This document shows positions 7,941 through 16,702 of a stretch of 64,000 nucleotides of DNA, one piece after another. The position numbers and the translations under genes were made by a program. The DNA is taken from positions 4,774,001 through 4,838,000 of the forward strand of contig NZ_JAUSZM010000003.1 in NCBI RefSeq assembly GCF_030817655.1, in the 5' to 3' direction. Within the stretch, counting starts at the first letter, position 1; each line of letters opens with the position of its first letter. Below the pieces are notes generated by a model. The model saw only the letters and a program-made list of their open reading frames with translations, was not told where the DNA came from and made no database searches. Source of the DNA: Streptomyces sp. V4I2. GTDB taxonomy: Bacteria > Actinomycetota > Actinomycetes > Streptomycetales > Streptomycetaceae.

Positions 7941-8996
7941 GTGACGGACAAAGGCGAGGGCGAGAACCTGGCCGCTCCGGGCGACACCCTGAGCTCCATC
8001 ACGATCGCCTGCATGACCGATCCCGCCGACCTCCCGGCTCCGGCCCCTGCCCCGCAGCCGCAAACGCCGTCGGACGACCACCACGCCCTGCCGGAGCGCA
8101 CCCGCGCCTGCGTGGAGGAACTGCTGCGGCACCACGGCGCCGACCGGCCGGGTGACAACAGCGAGCTCGTCGAGCTGGTTTTCCACGAGCTGACGAACAT
8201 GTGGAGCGAGGAGATCCTGCAGGGTATCGAAGCCGTCGCGCGGGAGCAGCGGGTCGGGCTCGTGGTGAGCGGATTCGCGGCCCGTTCCGGTGAGCTGCTG
8301 CCCCTGCGCGCCGGAGCCCCCTGCCTGTCGGTGCGGCCCCTCCCGGCCTCGGCGCTCGAGCGGCTGACGGCGCGGGGCATCCCCTTCGTCGTCTACGATC
8401 CGATCACCGAGCTGTCGCAGGGCACGCCCTATGTCGGCTCCACGAACTTCCGCGGCGGCCAGGCGGCGACGCGGCACCTGCTGGGGCTCGGGCACCGCCG
8501 CATCGCCATGATCAACGGTCCTGACCACCCCTACTCTGTGGCCCGCCAGGCCGGCCACCTCGCCGCGCTGGCCGAGGCCGGCCTGTCCCCGGAGCCCGGG
8601 CTGACGCCCTGGACGCCCATCACCTTCGAGGACGGCCATGCGACCGCACGGCAGCTGCTCTCGCTCCCCGACCCGCCGACCGCGATCTTCGCCGCTTCCG
8701 ACATGCAGGCGCTCGGCGTCTACCAGGCCGCCAGGGAGCTGGGGCTGTCCATTCCCGGCGATCTGAGCGTCGTAGGCTTTGACGATCTGCCGGTCGCGGC
8801 GCTGCTCGATCCACCGCTGACCACGGTGTACCAGCCGCTGCGGGAGATGGCAGCCACCGCCGCCGGCCTGGCGCTCGCGCTGGGCCGGGGCGGGGAACTG
8901 CCCCAGACCGGGGTGGAGATCGCCACCGCACTGGTGGTCCGCCAGAGCACCGCGCCTCCGCGGCAGCACGGCGGCACGACGAACGGGACGGCATGA
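7941..8996 (+). CDS. LacI-family sensor-type protein lacking the helix-turn-helix
   Basis: The GTG at 7941 is preceded by AGGAG with 6-nt spacing, giving 351 residues. From about residue 60 onward it is a normal LacI/periplasmic-binding-like ligand domain: VELVFHELTNMWSEEILQGIE, YVGSTNFRGGQAATRHLLGLGHRRI, GDLSVVGFDDLPVA. It aligns along its whole length with the next gene. Where that gene has its helix-turn-helix (ITIAYIAESAGVSIPTVSKVL), this one has ITIACMTDPADLP and a Pro/Ala run, so it cannot bind an operator in the usual way. Its stop overlaps the next start (ATGA at 8993-8996), so the two are translationally coupled. It could form heterodimers with, or buffer, the intact paralogue (inference). 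Confidence 0.75.
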   Translation: MTDKGEGENLAAPGDTLSSITIACMTDPADLPAPAPAPQPQTPSDDHHALPERTRACVEELLRHHGADRPGDNSELVELVFHELTNMWSEEILQGIEAVAREQRVGLVVSGFAARSGELLPLRAGAPCLSVRPLPASALERLTARGIPFVVYDPITELSQGTPYVGSTNFRGGQAATRHLLGLGHRRIAMINGPDHPYSVARQAGHLAALAEAGLSPEPGLTPWTPITFEDGHATARQLLSLPDPPTAIFAASDMQALGVYQAARELGLSIPGDLSVVGFDDLPVAALLDPPLTTVYQPLREMAATAAGLALALGRGGELPQTGVEIATALVVRQSTAPPRQHGGTTNGTA

Positions 8997-10006
8997 AGGC
9001 GACGGACGACCGGGCGGAAGCGGGCGCCGTCACGATCGCGTACATCGCGGAATCGGCGGGCGTCTCCATTCCGACCGTGTCCAAGGTACTCAACCGGCGC
9101 GGCGGCGTCTCGGACCAGACCCGCGCGCGCGTCGAGGAACTCATCACCCTCCACGGCTACCGCAAGCCGGTCGGCAACCGCAGCAACGTCGTGGAGCTGG
9201 TCTTCCGTGAGCTCGACAGCCTGTGGGCGGTTGAGGTCATCCGCGGGGTTGAGCGGGCAGCGCGCAAGCACCGGGCCGTGGTGATGGTCTCCGAGGTCCG
9301 CGGTGACGGCCCACCGGGGCGCTCGATCGAGGAGGCAGCCGGCCGCAGGCCGAACTGCGTCCTGGCGGTGAACCGGCTCTCGCCGGAGGAACGCGAGCAG
9401 CTGACCGCGGCGGGCATTCCCTTCGTCATCATCGATCCGCTCGACGACCTCCCCGACGAGGTTCCGTTCGTGGGTTCCACCGGCTTCCGCGGTGGGCAGG
9501 CCGCGATGCGGCACCTGCTGGACCTGGGGCACCGCCGCATCGCCATGATCATCGGCACCGGCCAGCCCGTCATCGTGCCCCGGCAGTCGGGCTTCCTCGC
9601 GGCGCTCGCCCAGGACGGACTGGCGCACGATCCCGAGCTGCTGGCCGTTTCCCCCTTCACCCGCGAGGGCGGCCGGGCCGCCGCGCTCGAGCTGCTCGCC
9701 CTCCCCGAGCGGCCCACCGCCTTCGTCACCGTCTCCGACCCGCAGGCGCTCGGCGTCTACCAGGCCGCCGGAGAACTCGGGCTGTCCGTCCCCCGCGACC
9801 TTAGCGTGGTCGGCTTCGACGACCTGCCGATCGCCTCATGGGCCGAGCCGCCGCTGACCACGGTGCACCAGCCCCTCAACGAGATGGCAGCCGCCGCGAC
9901 CGAACTGGCGCTCGCCCTCGGCCGTCGCGAGGAGGTCCAGCAGGGCGGCACCGAGATCGCCACGACCCTCACCGTCCGCGGCAGCACGGCCCGGCCGAAG
10001 CGCTGA
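8993..10006 (+). CDS. LacI-family transcriptional regulator
   Basis: The protein has 337 residues. The helix-turn-helix lies at about 14-37 (TIAYIAESAGVSIPTVSKVL) with the hinge helix after it (SDQTRARVEELITLHGY). The sugar-binding core carries the usual FVGSTGFRGGQAAMRHLLDLGHRRIAMI and DLSVVGFDDLP signatures. Unlike most LacI proteins, the core starts with SNVVELVFRELDSLW, a variant seen in Streptomyces regulators of plant-polysaccharide genes. The start codon overlaps the stop of a helix-turn-helix-less paralogue. No enzyme gene directly follows; the nearest candidates are the GH51 and GH5 genes 1-4 kb downstream on the other strand. The effector is presumably an oligosaccharide. Confidence 0.85.
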   Translation: MKATDDRAEAGAVTIAYIAESAGVSIPTVSKVLNRRGGVSDQTRARVEELITLHGYRKPVGNRSNVVELVFRELDSLWAVEVIRGVERAARKHRAVVMVSEVRGDGPPGRSIEEAAGRRPNCVLAVNRLSPEEREQLTAAGIPFVIIDPLDDLPDEVPFVGSTGFRGGQAAMRHLLDLGHRRIAMIIGTGQPVIVPRQSGFLAALAQDGLAHDPELLAVSPFTREGGRAAALELLALPERPTAFVTVSDPQALGVYQAAGELGLSVPRDLSVVGFDDLPIASWAEPPLTTVHQPLNEMAAAATELALALGRREEVQQGGTEIATTLTVRGSTARPKR

Positions 10007-10080
10007 GCATGTCGTAGTGGTCCTCCCAGCCAAACCTGATAGCCGGTCAGCAGCTCTGTGTCGGGCGGGCGGCTGCCGGG

Positions 10081-11094
10081 TCAGCCGCCGGTCGACTCCC
10101 GTACCACCAGGGAGAAGTGGCTGACGAACTCCTCCCGGTCCTGCGGGAGCTCGGCCTGGCCGATCCTCCGGGCGAGGAGCGCGTCCGCCCGCTCGGCCAT
10201 GGCGCCGTGATCCGGATCGATGGTGGACAGTGAGGGGACGAGGAACTCGCTGCTCTCGACGTTGTCGAAGCCGATCACCTTGACCTGCTCGGGGACCTGC
10301 ACCTCGACGTCGGCGAGGCCGCGCAGCACGCCCATCGCCAGGGTGTCCGTCACGCAGAACGCACCGTCGAAGCCGAGCCCGCTCTCCACCATCTCCCGGG
10401 CGCGCTGTGCACCCGCCCGCATCGTGAACGCTTCCATGCTCTGGGCCAGAGCGGGATCCACCCGCAGACCGGCATCCTCCAGCGCCTGCCGGTATCCGGT
10501 GTGGCGCAGCCTGGACACGTCCACCTCTTCACCCACCGGCCCGCACAGGATCGCGATGCGCCGGCAGCCCCGATCGATCAGATGGCGCGTGGCCGCCGTC
10601 GACGCGTCGACCTTGGGCATGGCGACGTGGTCCACCGGGCCCCGATGATCAGCTCACCAAGGATGACCACCGGGTAGTCGACGTTGAGCTACTCGGCATC
10701 GGCCGAGCCCATGCCCACGGGGCTGAGGAGGAGTCCGTCGTACAGCCGGTTGCGTGAGAGGGACAGCGCAGCCAGTTCGTTCTCGCGCAGCGCACCGGTC
10801 TGCTCGATGCTCACCCGCAGGTCGTACCGCACGGCCGCGGCGACGATGGCGGCAGCCAACTCGCCGTAGTACGCACTGTTGACCCCCGGAATGGCGAGAC
10901 CGATGATGCCGGTCCGGCCCTTGCGCAGGTTGCGGGCTGCCAGATTGACGCGGGAGAAGGTCCTCGAGCCGGGCCATCGCCTCGAGGACCTTCTCCCGCG
11001 TCGCCCTGCGCACGTTCGGGTGATCATTGACGACATTGGAGACGGTCATCGCCGAGACCCCGGCGGCCTTCGCCACGTCCTGGATGGTTGCCAC
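10081..11094 (-). pseudogene. LacI-family regulator broken by frameshifts, a stop and a hairpin insertion
   Basis: Three frames together spell one LacI protein. The N-terminus (ATIQDVAKAAGVSAMTVSNVV) runs from 11094. The second block (ARNLRKGRTGIIGLAIPG to PVGMGSADAE) is in another frame and ends at an in-frame TAG. The third block (DHVAMPKVDASTAATRHLIDRGC to VVRESTGG) is in another frame from about 10635 to 10081. The first break coincides with a perfect inverted duplication at 10947-11002 that replaced the usual LGYxxN segment after the HTH. The last break fits one missing G in a G-run. It lies 43 nt downstream of the GH51 gene on the same strand and was probably its regulator. Some of the lesions could be sequencing errors. 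Confidence 0.8.
10947..11002. repeat. Perfect 22-bp inverted repeat inside the broken lacI
   Basis: The left arm 10947-10968 (GACGCGGGAGAAGGTCCTCG, then AG) is the exact reverse complement of 10981-11002, with a 12-nt loop. One arm encodes the normal ...REKVLE of the HTH domain. The other arm overwrites the following codons and shifts the frame, as expected from template switching during replication. Confidence 0.85.
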
Positions 11095-11137
11095 GTTTAC
11101 CCTCGGTCGATGGTGGGCGCAGACGCCGCGGCAGGCC

Positions 11138-12670
11138 TCAGCGCAGGTGGGCCACGGGTGCCTGGATGGTGAGGAACGAGTGCGGGGGAATCGTCAGCAC
11201 CATTCCCTGGCCGGTTGACTTCACCGCGTCGAACGGGCGCGGGGCCACCGCCTCGGGCGTCTCCGCGGTGTTGTGGACCTGGAGCCGGTCCGCGGTCAGC
11301 AGGCGGCCGGTCGGCTCGCCGACGGAGCCGCCGCGCAGGTCGAGTGTCACCTCGGCGTGCTCCTCGGCGTCCAGGTTGGTCAGTGAGATCAGCACCGTGC
11401 CGTCCTTGATGCTGGCGGAGGCGGAGAGCGTGTCGAGTTCGCTGTCCCCCACCCGGCGCCTCGCGTCCTGGGCATGCAGGTTCACGGCGAGCGAAGAGGC
11501 GTCCTGATGGCCCTTGTTCATTTCGAAGACGTGGTACGTCGGGGTCAGGACCAGCGCGTCGCCGTCGGTGAGCAGCATGGCCTGGAGGACGTTGACGGTC
11601 TGGGCGATGTTGGCCATGTACAGGCGTGCCGCGTGCCGGTGGAAGATGTCGAAGTGGGTGCTGGCCACGAGGGCGTCGCGCAGGGCGTTCTGCTGGAACA
11701 GGAAGCCCGGGTTGGTGCCGGGCTCCGTGTCCCACCAGGTGCCCCACTCGTCCAGGACCAGCCCGACCCTGCGGCCCGGGTCATAGCAGTCCATGACCGT
11801 GGAATGGCCGGTGAGGATACGGTCGATCCGCTTGGCCTCCAGCATCGTCCGGTAGTAGTCCTCCGTGTCGAAGACGGTGGCGCTGCCCTTCGCGTCCCAC
11901 GGGCCGTTCACCGTGTACTGGTGAACGGACAGGCCCTGGAAGAAGTTGCGGGGCGTTGCCTCGCAGCCGAAACAGCTGATCTGCTGCATCAGCGTCTCGG
12001 TCCACTTGTAGTCGTCGCCGTTCGCGCCGGAGGCGATGCGGTACAGCGAGTTGCCGCTGTGGTCACGGCAGTACGTGGCGTACTGGCGGGCCAGATCGGC
12101 GGAATACTCCGCGCGCATGTTGCCGCCGCAGCCCCAGGTCTCGTTGCCGATACCCCAGAACTTCACCCGCCACGGCTCCTCCTGGCCGTTGGCCTTGCGC
12201 AGCCGCACCATCGGGCTGTCGCCGTCACGGGTCAGGTACTCCACCCAATCGCTCATCTCCTGCACCGTGCCGGAGCCGACGTTGCCGCTGATGTACGGCT
12301 CCGCACCGAGCAGCTCGCACAGGGCCATGAACTCGTGGGTGCCGAAGTGGTTGTTCTCCTCCACGTTGCCCCAGTGGGTGTTGACCATGCGGGGGCGCTG
12401 GTCCCGGGGGCCGATGCCGTCCTTCCAGTGGTACTCGTCGGCGAAACAGCCACCGGGCCAGCGCAGGTTCGGAATATTCAGCGCGCGCAGAGCCCGTACG
12501 ACATCCAGGCGGATACCCCCCTCGTTGGGTATCGGCGAGTCCTCCCCGACCCAGAAGCCGCCGTAGATGCAGCGGCCGAGGTGTTCGGCGAAGTGGCCGT
12601 AGAGGTGGCGGCTGATCGTCGGGCCCTCGATGTCGAGGTTGATGACCGCGGTGGCGGTGGCAGTGGGCAC
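11138..12670 (-). CDS. abfA: GH51 alpha-L-arabinofuranosidase
   Basis: The 510-residue protein is full length for intracellular GH51. The acid/base Glu is in GNETWG (about residue 177) and the nucleophile in LDEWGTWW (about 308). Other family marks are RHLYGHFAEHLGRCIYGG near the start and NLRWPGGCFADEYHW at 68-82. The C-terminal 130 residues form the usual beta-sandwich. There is no signal peptide, so it should cleave arabinofuranosyl residues from imported oligosaccharides in the cytoplasm. A TATCGATA palindrome lies 27-34 nt upstream of the start and could be its operator. It is separated from the upstream GH5 gene by a terminator and followed by a broken lacI gene. Confidence 0.93.
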   Translation of the reverse strand: MPTATATAVINLDIEGPTISRHLYGHFAEHLGRCIYGGFWVGEDSPIPNEGGIRLDVVRALRALNIPNLRWPGGCFADEYHWKDGIGPRDQRPRMVNTHWGNVEENNHFGTHEFMALCELLGAEPYISGNVGSGTVQEMSDWVEYLTRDGDSPMVRLRKANGQEEPWRVKFWGIGNETWGCGGNMRAEYSADLARQYATYCRDHSGNSLYRIASGANGDDYKWTETLMQQISCFGCEATPRNFFQGLSVHQYTVNGPWDAKGSATVFDTEDYYRTMLEAKRIDRILTGHSTVMDCYDPGRRVGLVLDEWGTWWDTEPGTNPGFLFQQNALRDALVASTHFDIFHRHAARLYMANIAQTVNVLQAMLLTDGDALVLTPTYHVFEMNKGHQDASSLAVNLHAQDARRRVGDSELDTLSASASIKDGTVLISLTNLDAEEHAEVTLDLRGGSVGEPTGRLLTADRLQVHNTAETPEAVAPRPFDAVKSTGQGMVLTIPPHSFLTIQAPVAHLR

Positions 12671-12696
12671 GGAGTGGCTCCAGGGCGTGGGATTGG

Positions 12697-12704
12697 TATC
12701 GATA
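12697..12704 (-). promoter_or_regulatory. Candidate operator upstream of the GH51 gene
   Basis: The perfect palindrome TATCGATA sits within TTTATCGATACCA (minus strand), 27 nt before the GH51 start. A palindrome with a central CG fits LacI-family binding, and broken or intact lacI genes lie on the far side of the gene. The regulator is not identified. Confidence 0.4.
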
Positions 12705-12741
12705 AAAGGGCGGCCACGAGGGGTCCTCGGGACCTGGGAAA

Positions 12742-12773
12742 CCCCGGCCGTCGGAGGTCTCCGACGGCCGGGG
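12742..12773 (-). terminator. Terminator after the GH5 gene
   Basis: Arms CCCCGGCCGTCGGAG (12742-12756) and CTCCGACGGCCGGGG (12759-12773) form a perfect 15-bp stem with a 2-nt centre, 17 nt after the GH5 stop. It ends the long sugar operon and isolates the GH51 gene. Confidence 0.85.
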
Positions 12774-12789
12774 CGTGGTTGACGGATGA

Positions 12790-14547
12790 TCAGCCGACGG
12801 TGCCGGTCACCGTGCTGCCGTTCTTGGTGACCTTGTAGGTGGCGGTCTGGCCGCTGTAGAAGTGGAAGACCAGCGTGGCCGTGTCGCCGTCACGCAGCGA
12901 GGCGAGGAACAGGGGGGTCAGCACGATCGTGCTGTTGGGGTAGTCGGGCGAGAACGTCTCGTTGAACGTCTGGTACGGGGTCCAGTCGAGCGGGCCGGCG
13001 TTGGTGCCGTCGGCGTAGGTGGCGTGCATGGTCGCCAGGTTGTTGCCCCGGTACTCGGTGGGGATGGTCAGGCCGTCGGTGGTGCCGGTGGCCGCCGCCA
13101 CCGTCGGGTTGTCGTTGGTGACGATGTCGATGTTCCACGGCACCCCGGTGGAGAACCGGGCCTGGACCGTGGCGTCGGTGCCGTAGGCGCGGTCGCCGAC
13201 CAGGCGGGTCAGCGCACTGGCGGTGAAGGTCAGCGTGGTTCCGGAGACGGTGTAGTCCCGCCCCGGGAGCAGCCTGGTGCTGCCCTGCCACACGCCCAGG
13301 AAGTGGGTGCCGTTGAGGTTCAGGGTGAGCGACTCGGCAGTGATCGGGGCGGACTTGGAGACGAAGACCTTGTCGAAGGAGGCCGTGCCCGAGCGGGTGG
13401 TCCAGCTCGACTTGATCGCCGCGAAGAGGTCCGGGTCACGCCACTGGAGCGTTTCACGGTTCAGGTAGTTGAAGGCGTCCCACAGCGCGGTGGTGACGCC
13501 GTTCTTGCGCGCCGCGTATCCCAGCTGCTCGTAGTACTTCAGCTGCTCGCCCCGCTCGACTGTTTCGGGGTGGAAGTAGTTGGGGCTGGTCAACAGGCCG
13601 TACTCACCGAGGTAGACCGGGATGCCCTTGGCGACGAAGGTGTCGTGCATATCGGCGAAGGAGTCGTCCAGGTACTTCTGGGCGATGTCGCCGTACAGGG
13701 TGCCGCCGGCGAGGTTCGCGCTGAACGGGTAGTAGCTGTAGAAGTGCACGGTCGCCACCAGCTGGCTGTCGTGCAGGGAGTTGATGGTGGTGGACAGGTC
13801 GTCCAGGAGGGGCTGGGCGCCATCGCCGCCCAGGGTGGGCAGGACGAGCATCCTGGTCGCGTTCTCCCCGCCCGAGGCGCGGACCACGGTGTGGAAGGAG
13901 ACGTTCAGCTCATTCAGGTACGCGGTCTTCTGCGCGTCCGTGACGTCGTTGAACCGCGGTTCGTTGACGCTCTCGAAGAGCAGGGTGCGCGGCTCGGCCT
14001 TGAAGGCCTCGGAGATCTGCGACCAGGTGGAGTCGAAGCGGGCCATGACGTTGTCATGGTCCTTGGTTATGTTCGAGACCCATTCTATCGAGTCGTGGTG
14101 GACGTTGAGCACGACGTACAGACCGTCGGCCTGCGCCCAGTCCACGATCTGCTTGACCCGGGCCACGAAGGTGGCGTCAATGGTGTACGGCGCGGTGGCG
14201 GACTGGTGGTTGCTCCAGGTCACCGGGATGCGGACACTGCGGAAGCCCGCCGCGGCGATGGTGTCGAAGGTCGCCTTGGTGGTCAGGGGGTTGCCCCAGG
14301 CGGTTTCGCTGGGGGCGTCCAGGGAGTTGCCCAGGTTCCAGCTGGGCTGCATCTGCGCCACGGCGTCGATGGCCTTGGCCGGAACGCTGACGGCCGGGTG
14401 CAGCGCCGTGCCGTGGACGTCGGCGGCGCCGAAGGCGGCGGCGCCGGACAGGCCCAGCATGACGGCCAGGGCCGTCAGCAGGGCGGCCAGGCGGCCGAGG
14501 CCGCGGCCTCTGGCGCGCCGGTGCGCGGGTGGCTGGATGTCGTTCAT
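12790..14547 (-). CDS. Secreted GH5 (subfamily 4-like) endo-beta-glucanase with X2 and CBM46-like modules
   Basis: The protein has 585 residues. Residues 1-42 are a signal peptide with an arginine-rich start (RRARGRGLGRL), a hydrophobic stretch and AFGAA. The GH5 barrel spans about 55-385: WNLGNSLDAPSETAWGNP is typical of subfamily 4, the acid/base Glu is in ESVNEPR (about 196) and the nucleophile in YLGEYG (about 315). Residues 390-475 match an X2/Ig-like module (LTLNLNGTHFLGVWQGSTRL, DYTVSGTTLTF). The last 105 residues resemble CBM46. The same three-part layout is known from Bacillus enzymes active on xyloglucan and mixed-linkage glucan. It is the only clearly secreted enzyme of this operon and should supply the oligosaccharides. 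It starts 46 nt after GH36 and is followed by a strong terminator. Confidence 0.88.
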   Translation of the reverse strand: MNDIQPPAHRRARGRGLGRLAALLTALAVMLGLSGAAAFGAADVHGTALHPAVSVPAKAIDAVAQMQPSWNLGNSLDAPSETAWGNPLTTKATFDTIAAAGFRSVRIPVTWSNHQSATAPYTIDATFVARVKQIVDWAQADGLYVVLNVHHDSIEWVSNITKDHDNVMARFDSTWSQISEAFKAEPRTLLFESVNEPRFNDVTDAQKTAYLNELNVSFHTVVRASGGENATRMLVLPTLGGDGAQPLLDDLSTTINSLHDSQLVATVHFYSYYPFSANLAGGTLYGDIAQKYLDDSFADMHDTFVAKGIPVYLGEYGLLTSPNYFHPETVERGEQLKYYEQLGYAARKNGVTTALWDAFNYLNRETLQWRDPDLFAAIKSSWTTRSGTASFDKVFVSKSAPITAESLTLNLNGTHFLGVWQGSTRLLPGRDYTVSGTTLTFTASALTRLVGDRAYGTDATVQARFSTGVPWNIDIVTNDNPTVAAATGTTDGLTIPTEYRGNNLATMHATYADGTNAGPLDWTPYQTFNETFSPDYPNSTIVLTPLFLASLRDGDTATLVFHFYSGQTATYKVTKNGSTVTGTVG

Positions 14548-14593
14548 GCCATGTGCCTTTCTCGAGATGAGTGGATCTCTGGCGGAGTGCTGG

Positions 14594-16702
14594 TCAGGAA
14601 GTCTGTGTGGGGCGGGCCGACTGCCGGAGGCGCAACAGCACGGCGGACGGTGCCGCCGGCAGGGTCACGGTGAGCTCGGCCGCATCCGGATCCCAGGCGC
14701 AGTGCGGTCGCCCGCTGCTGGGGTAGAGCAGATCGGTGCTGACATCGGCTCCCCGCAGCCGGGGCAGCCGCAGGACTGCGGTGTCGTCCGCTCCGGGGCG
14801 GCGCCAGACCGTGAGGTAGGTGGTGGCCGGGGTGTGCAGGGCCAGGGCGATCCATGGGTCCTCCCAGGCCGGCAGGCCGAGCGGCCAGGCGGGGACGGCC
14901 TGCGGAAGGTCGGCGCGGATGGACTTGTACACCGCCACCCCCTCATGGACCAGCGCTCGTTCCCCGGCCCCGAGCTCGGTGATCTTCCCCGAGAGGTGGA
15001 TACGGCCCAGGAGGGCGTTGGCCATGGTGAAGGCGACCTCGTCGGGGGAGTGCTTGGCCTGCGGGTAGGCCCAGACCGCACCCTGTTCGGGGGTGACGGC
15101 GGTGGGCGCGGAGGCGGCGATCGGCGCATAGAGCAGCAGGTCCTCCTGGTCGCTGGTGGAGTGGAGCTGCAGCCGCGAGAGCATGGCGTGGTCGGTGCGC
15201 ATGCCGCCCGAGGCGCAGTTCTCGATCACCAGGTCCGGGTAGCGGTCCAGGACGCCGTCCAGCCAGTCGAGCAGGGCCCGGTTGTGGCCCAGCAGCCCGT
15301 CGGCCGGGGCCTCTCCGGGGTGGCTGCTGGTGCCGGGGCCGAAGTCGGTGTTGTGGTCGAGCTTGAGGTAGCCGACGCCCCACTCGCCGACCAGGCGGTC
15401 CACGACCTGGTCCAGGTGGGCCCGGGCGGCGGGATGGCGCAGGTCGAGGTGGTACCGGCTACTGCCCTCCTCCACACGCTGCCCGTCGCGGCAGAAGAAC
15501 GCCTCCTCCGGCAGGGACTTGGCGACCGGGCTGGACACGCCGACCCCCTCCGGCTCCAGCCAGATGCCGGGCACCATCCCCCGCTCCCGGATGCGGTCCA
15601 GGACCTCGTGGATCCCGCGCGGCCCGGGGAAGCGGGTGGCGGCGGGTTCCCAGGTGCCGACGGTGCTCCACCAGTGGCCGTTGTCGTCGTCGTACCAGCC
15701 GGCGTCGATGACGAAGTACTCCGACCCCGCCTCGGCCGCAGCATCGACCAGCGGCAGCAGCTTGGCCGTGGTGGGGTCGCCCATCAGGCAGTTCATGTAG
15801 TCGTTGAAGACCACCGGCAGGTGGAGGTGGTCCCGGTGCGGGCGGCGGGTGATCCGGCGGTATCGGGTGAGCACGGCGAACGCCTCGTCGGGGCCGCCGT
15901 CCGCAGCGAAAGCGAGCGCCACCGGCACCGTGCGGAACTCGGCCCCCGGCTCCAGCAGGTGCCGCCAGCCGTGATTGGCGTCGGTGGGACCGAACAGCGC
16001 CACGTAGGCCGTCTCATCGCGGACGCCGCACTCCCAGCGCCAGCCTCCGCCGTTGTGCTCGATCTGCCACAGCCAGGTGCGACCCGAGTGACGGTCGGTC
16101 AGGCCGCCCATGGGGAGGAACCGGCTGCTGGACCGGACGCCCCGGCCGGTCATGACCCGGCCGTTGAGGGCAGGCGAGGACTCCCGCAGCGGCTCCTGCT
16201 TCCAGCGGAGCTCGGTGAACCACTCGTTCTCCGCCCACATCAGGTCGGCGGAGTCCAGGCCCGCCGGTCCGTCCTGGGTGAGGCAGCCGGTCACCAGCGA
16301 GCTGACCGACTCCAGTTGCAGCGCATCCGGCCCTTCGTTGCGCAGGACCACCTCGCTGCGCAGCACCGGCAGGCCGTCCGGGGAGCGGAAGCGCACCTCG
16401 GCGGTGAGCCCGGTGCCGGGGTCGTGGAGTTCGACGCTCAGCGTGTGCCAGTCGCCGTCACGGCCCGCGCGGTGGGAGCGGTGCCGCAGCCGCGAGGCGA
16501 GGCTGGTGTCGATGAGGTGCCGGCCCTGGCCCTCCACCGTCACCTCGACCAGCGGCAGCGGTGCGCCGGGGCGCCTCGCGCCGTCCGCCTCCCCGGGTGT
16601 CCCGAGGTGGACGAGTCGGGCGGCGCCGTCCTCGTCCAGGGCGATCTCCATGGCCAGGGCCGGGTGGCCCCAGCGGATCGTCTGCGCTGTGCCGTGCGTC
16701 AC
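14594..16702 (-). CDS. GH36 alpha-galactosidase
   Basis: I take the GTG at 16702, which overlaps the stop of the esterase gene (GTGA). The frame stays open further upstream but that part is shadow of the esterase. The 702-residue protein has an N-terminal beta-supersandwich (1-290) and a TIM barrel with FVIDAGWYDDDNGHWW (about 330), GIWLEPEGV (about 380), the nucleophile Asp in YLKLDHNTDFG (about 449) and the acid/base in HSTSDQEDLLLY (about 518). The CASGGMRTDHAMLSR block at about 496-510 is also typical. No signal peptide is present, so it acts on imported galactosides. Translational coupling to the esterase ties it to this hemicellulose operon. Confidence 0.92.
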   Translation of the reverse strand: MTHGTAQTIRWGHPALAMEIALDEDGAARLVHLGTPGEADGARRPGAPLPLVEVTVEGQGRHLIDTSLASRLRHRSHRAGRDGDWHTLSVELHDPGTGLTAEVRFRSPDGLPVLRSEVVLRNEGPDALQLESVSSLVTGCLTQDGPAGLDSADLMWAENEWFTELRWKQEPLRESSPALNGRVMTGRGVRSSSRFLPMGGLTDRHSGRTWLWQIEHNGGGWRWECGVRDETAYVALFGPTDANHGWRHLLEPGAEFRTVPVALAFAADGGPDEAFAVLTRYRRITRRPHRDHLHLPVVFNDYMNCLMGDPTTAKLLPLVDAAAEAGSEYFVIDAGWYDDDNGHWWSTVGTWEPAATRFPGPRGIHEVLDRIRERGMVPGIWLEPEGVGVSSPVAKSLPEEAFFCRDGQRVEEGSSRYHLDLRHPAARAHLDQVVDRLVGEWGVGYLKLDHNTDFGPGTSSHPGEAPADGLLGHNRALLDWLDGVLDRYPDLVIENCASGGMRTDHAMLSRLQLHSTSDQEDLLLYAPIAASAPTAVTPEQGAVWAYPQAKHSPDEVAFTMANALLGRIHLSGKITELGAGERALVHEGVAVYKSIRADLPQAVPAWPLGLPAWEDPWIALALHTPATTYLTVWRRPGADDTAVLRLPRLRGADVSTDLLYPSSGRPHCAWDPDAAELTVTLPAAPSAVLLRLRQSARPTQTS

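Noticed and set aside
12862..14673. Plus-strand open frame of about 600 codons
   Set aside because: Antisense shadow of the GH5 gene, with no recognisable protein features.
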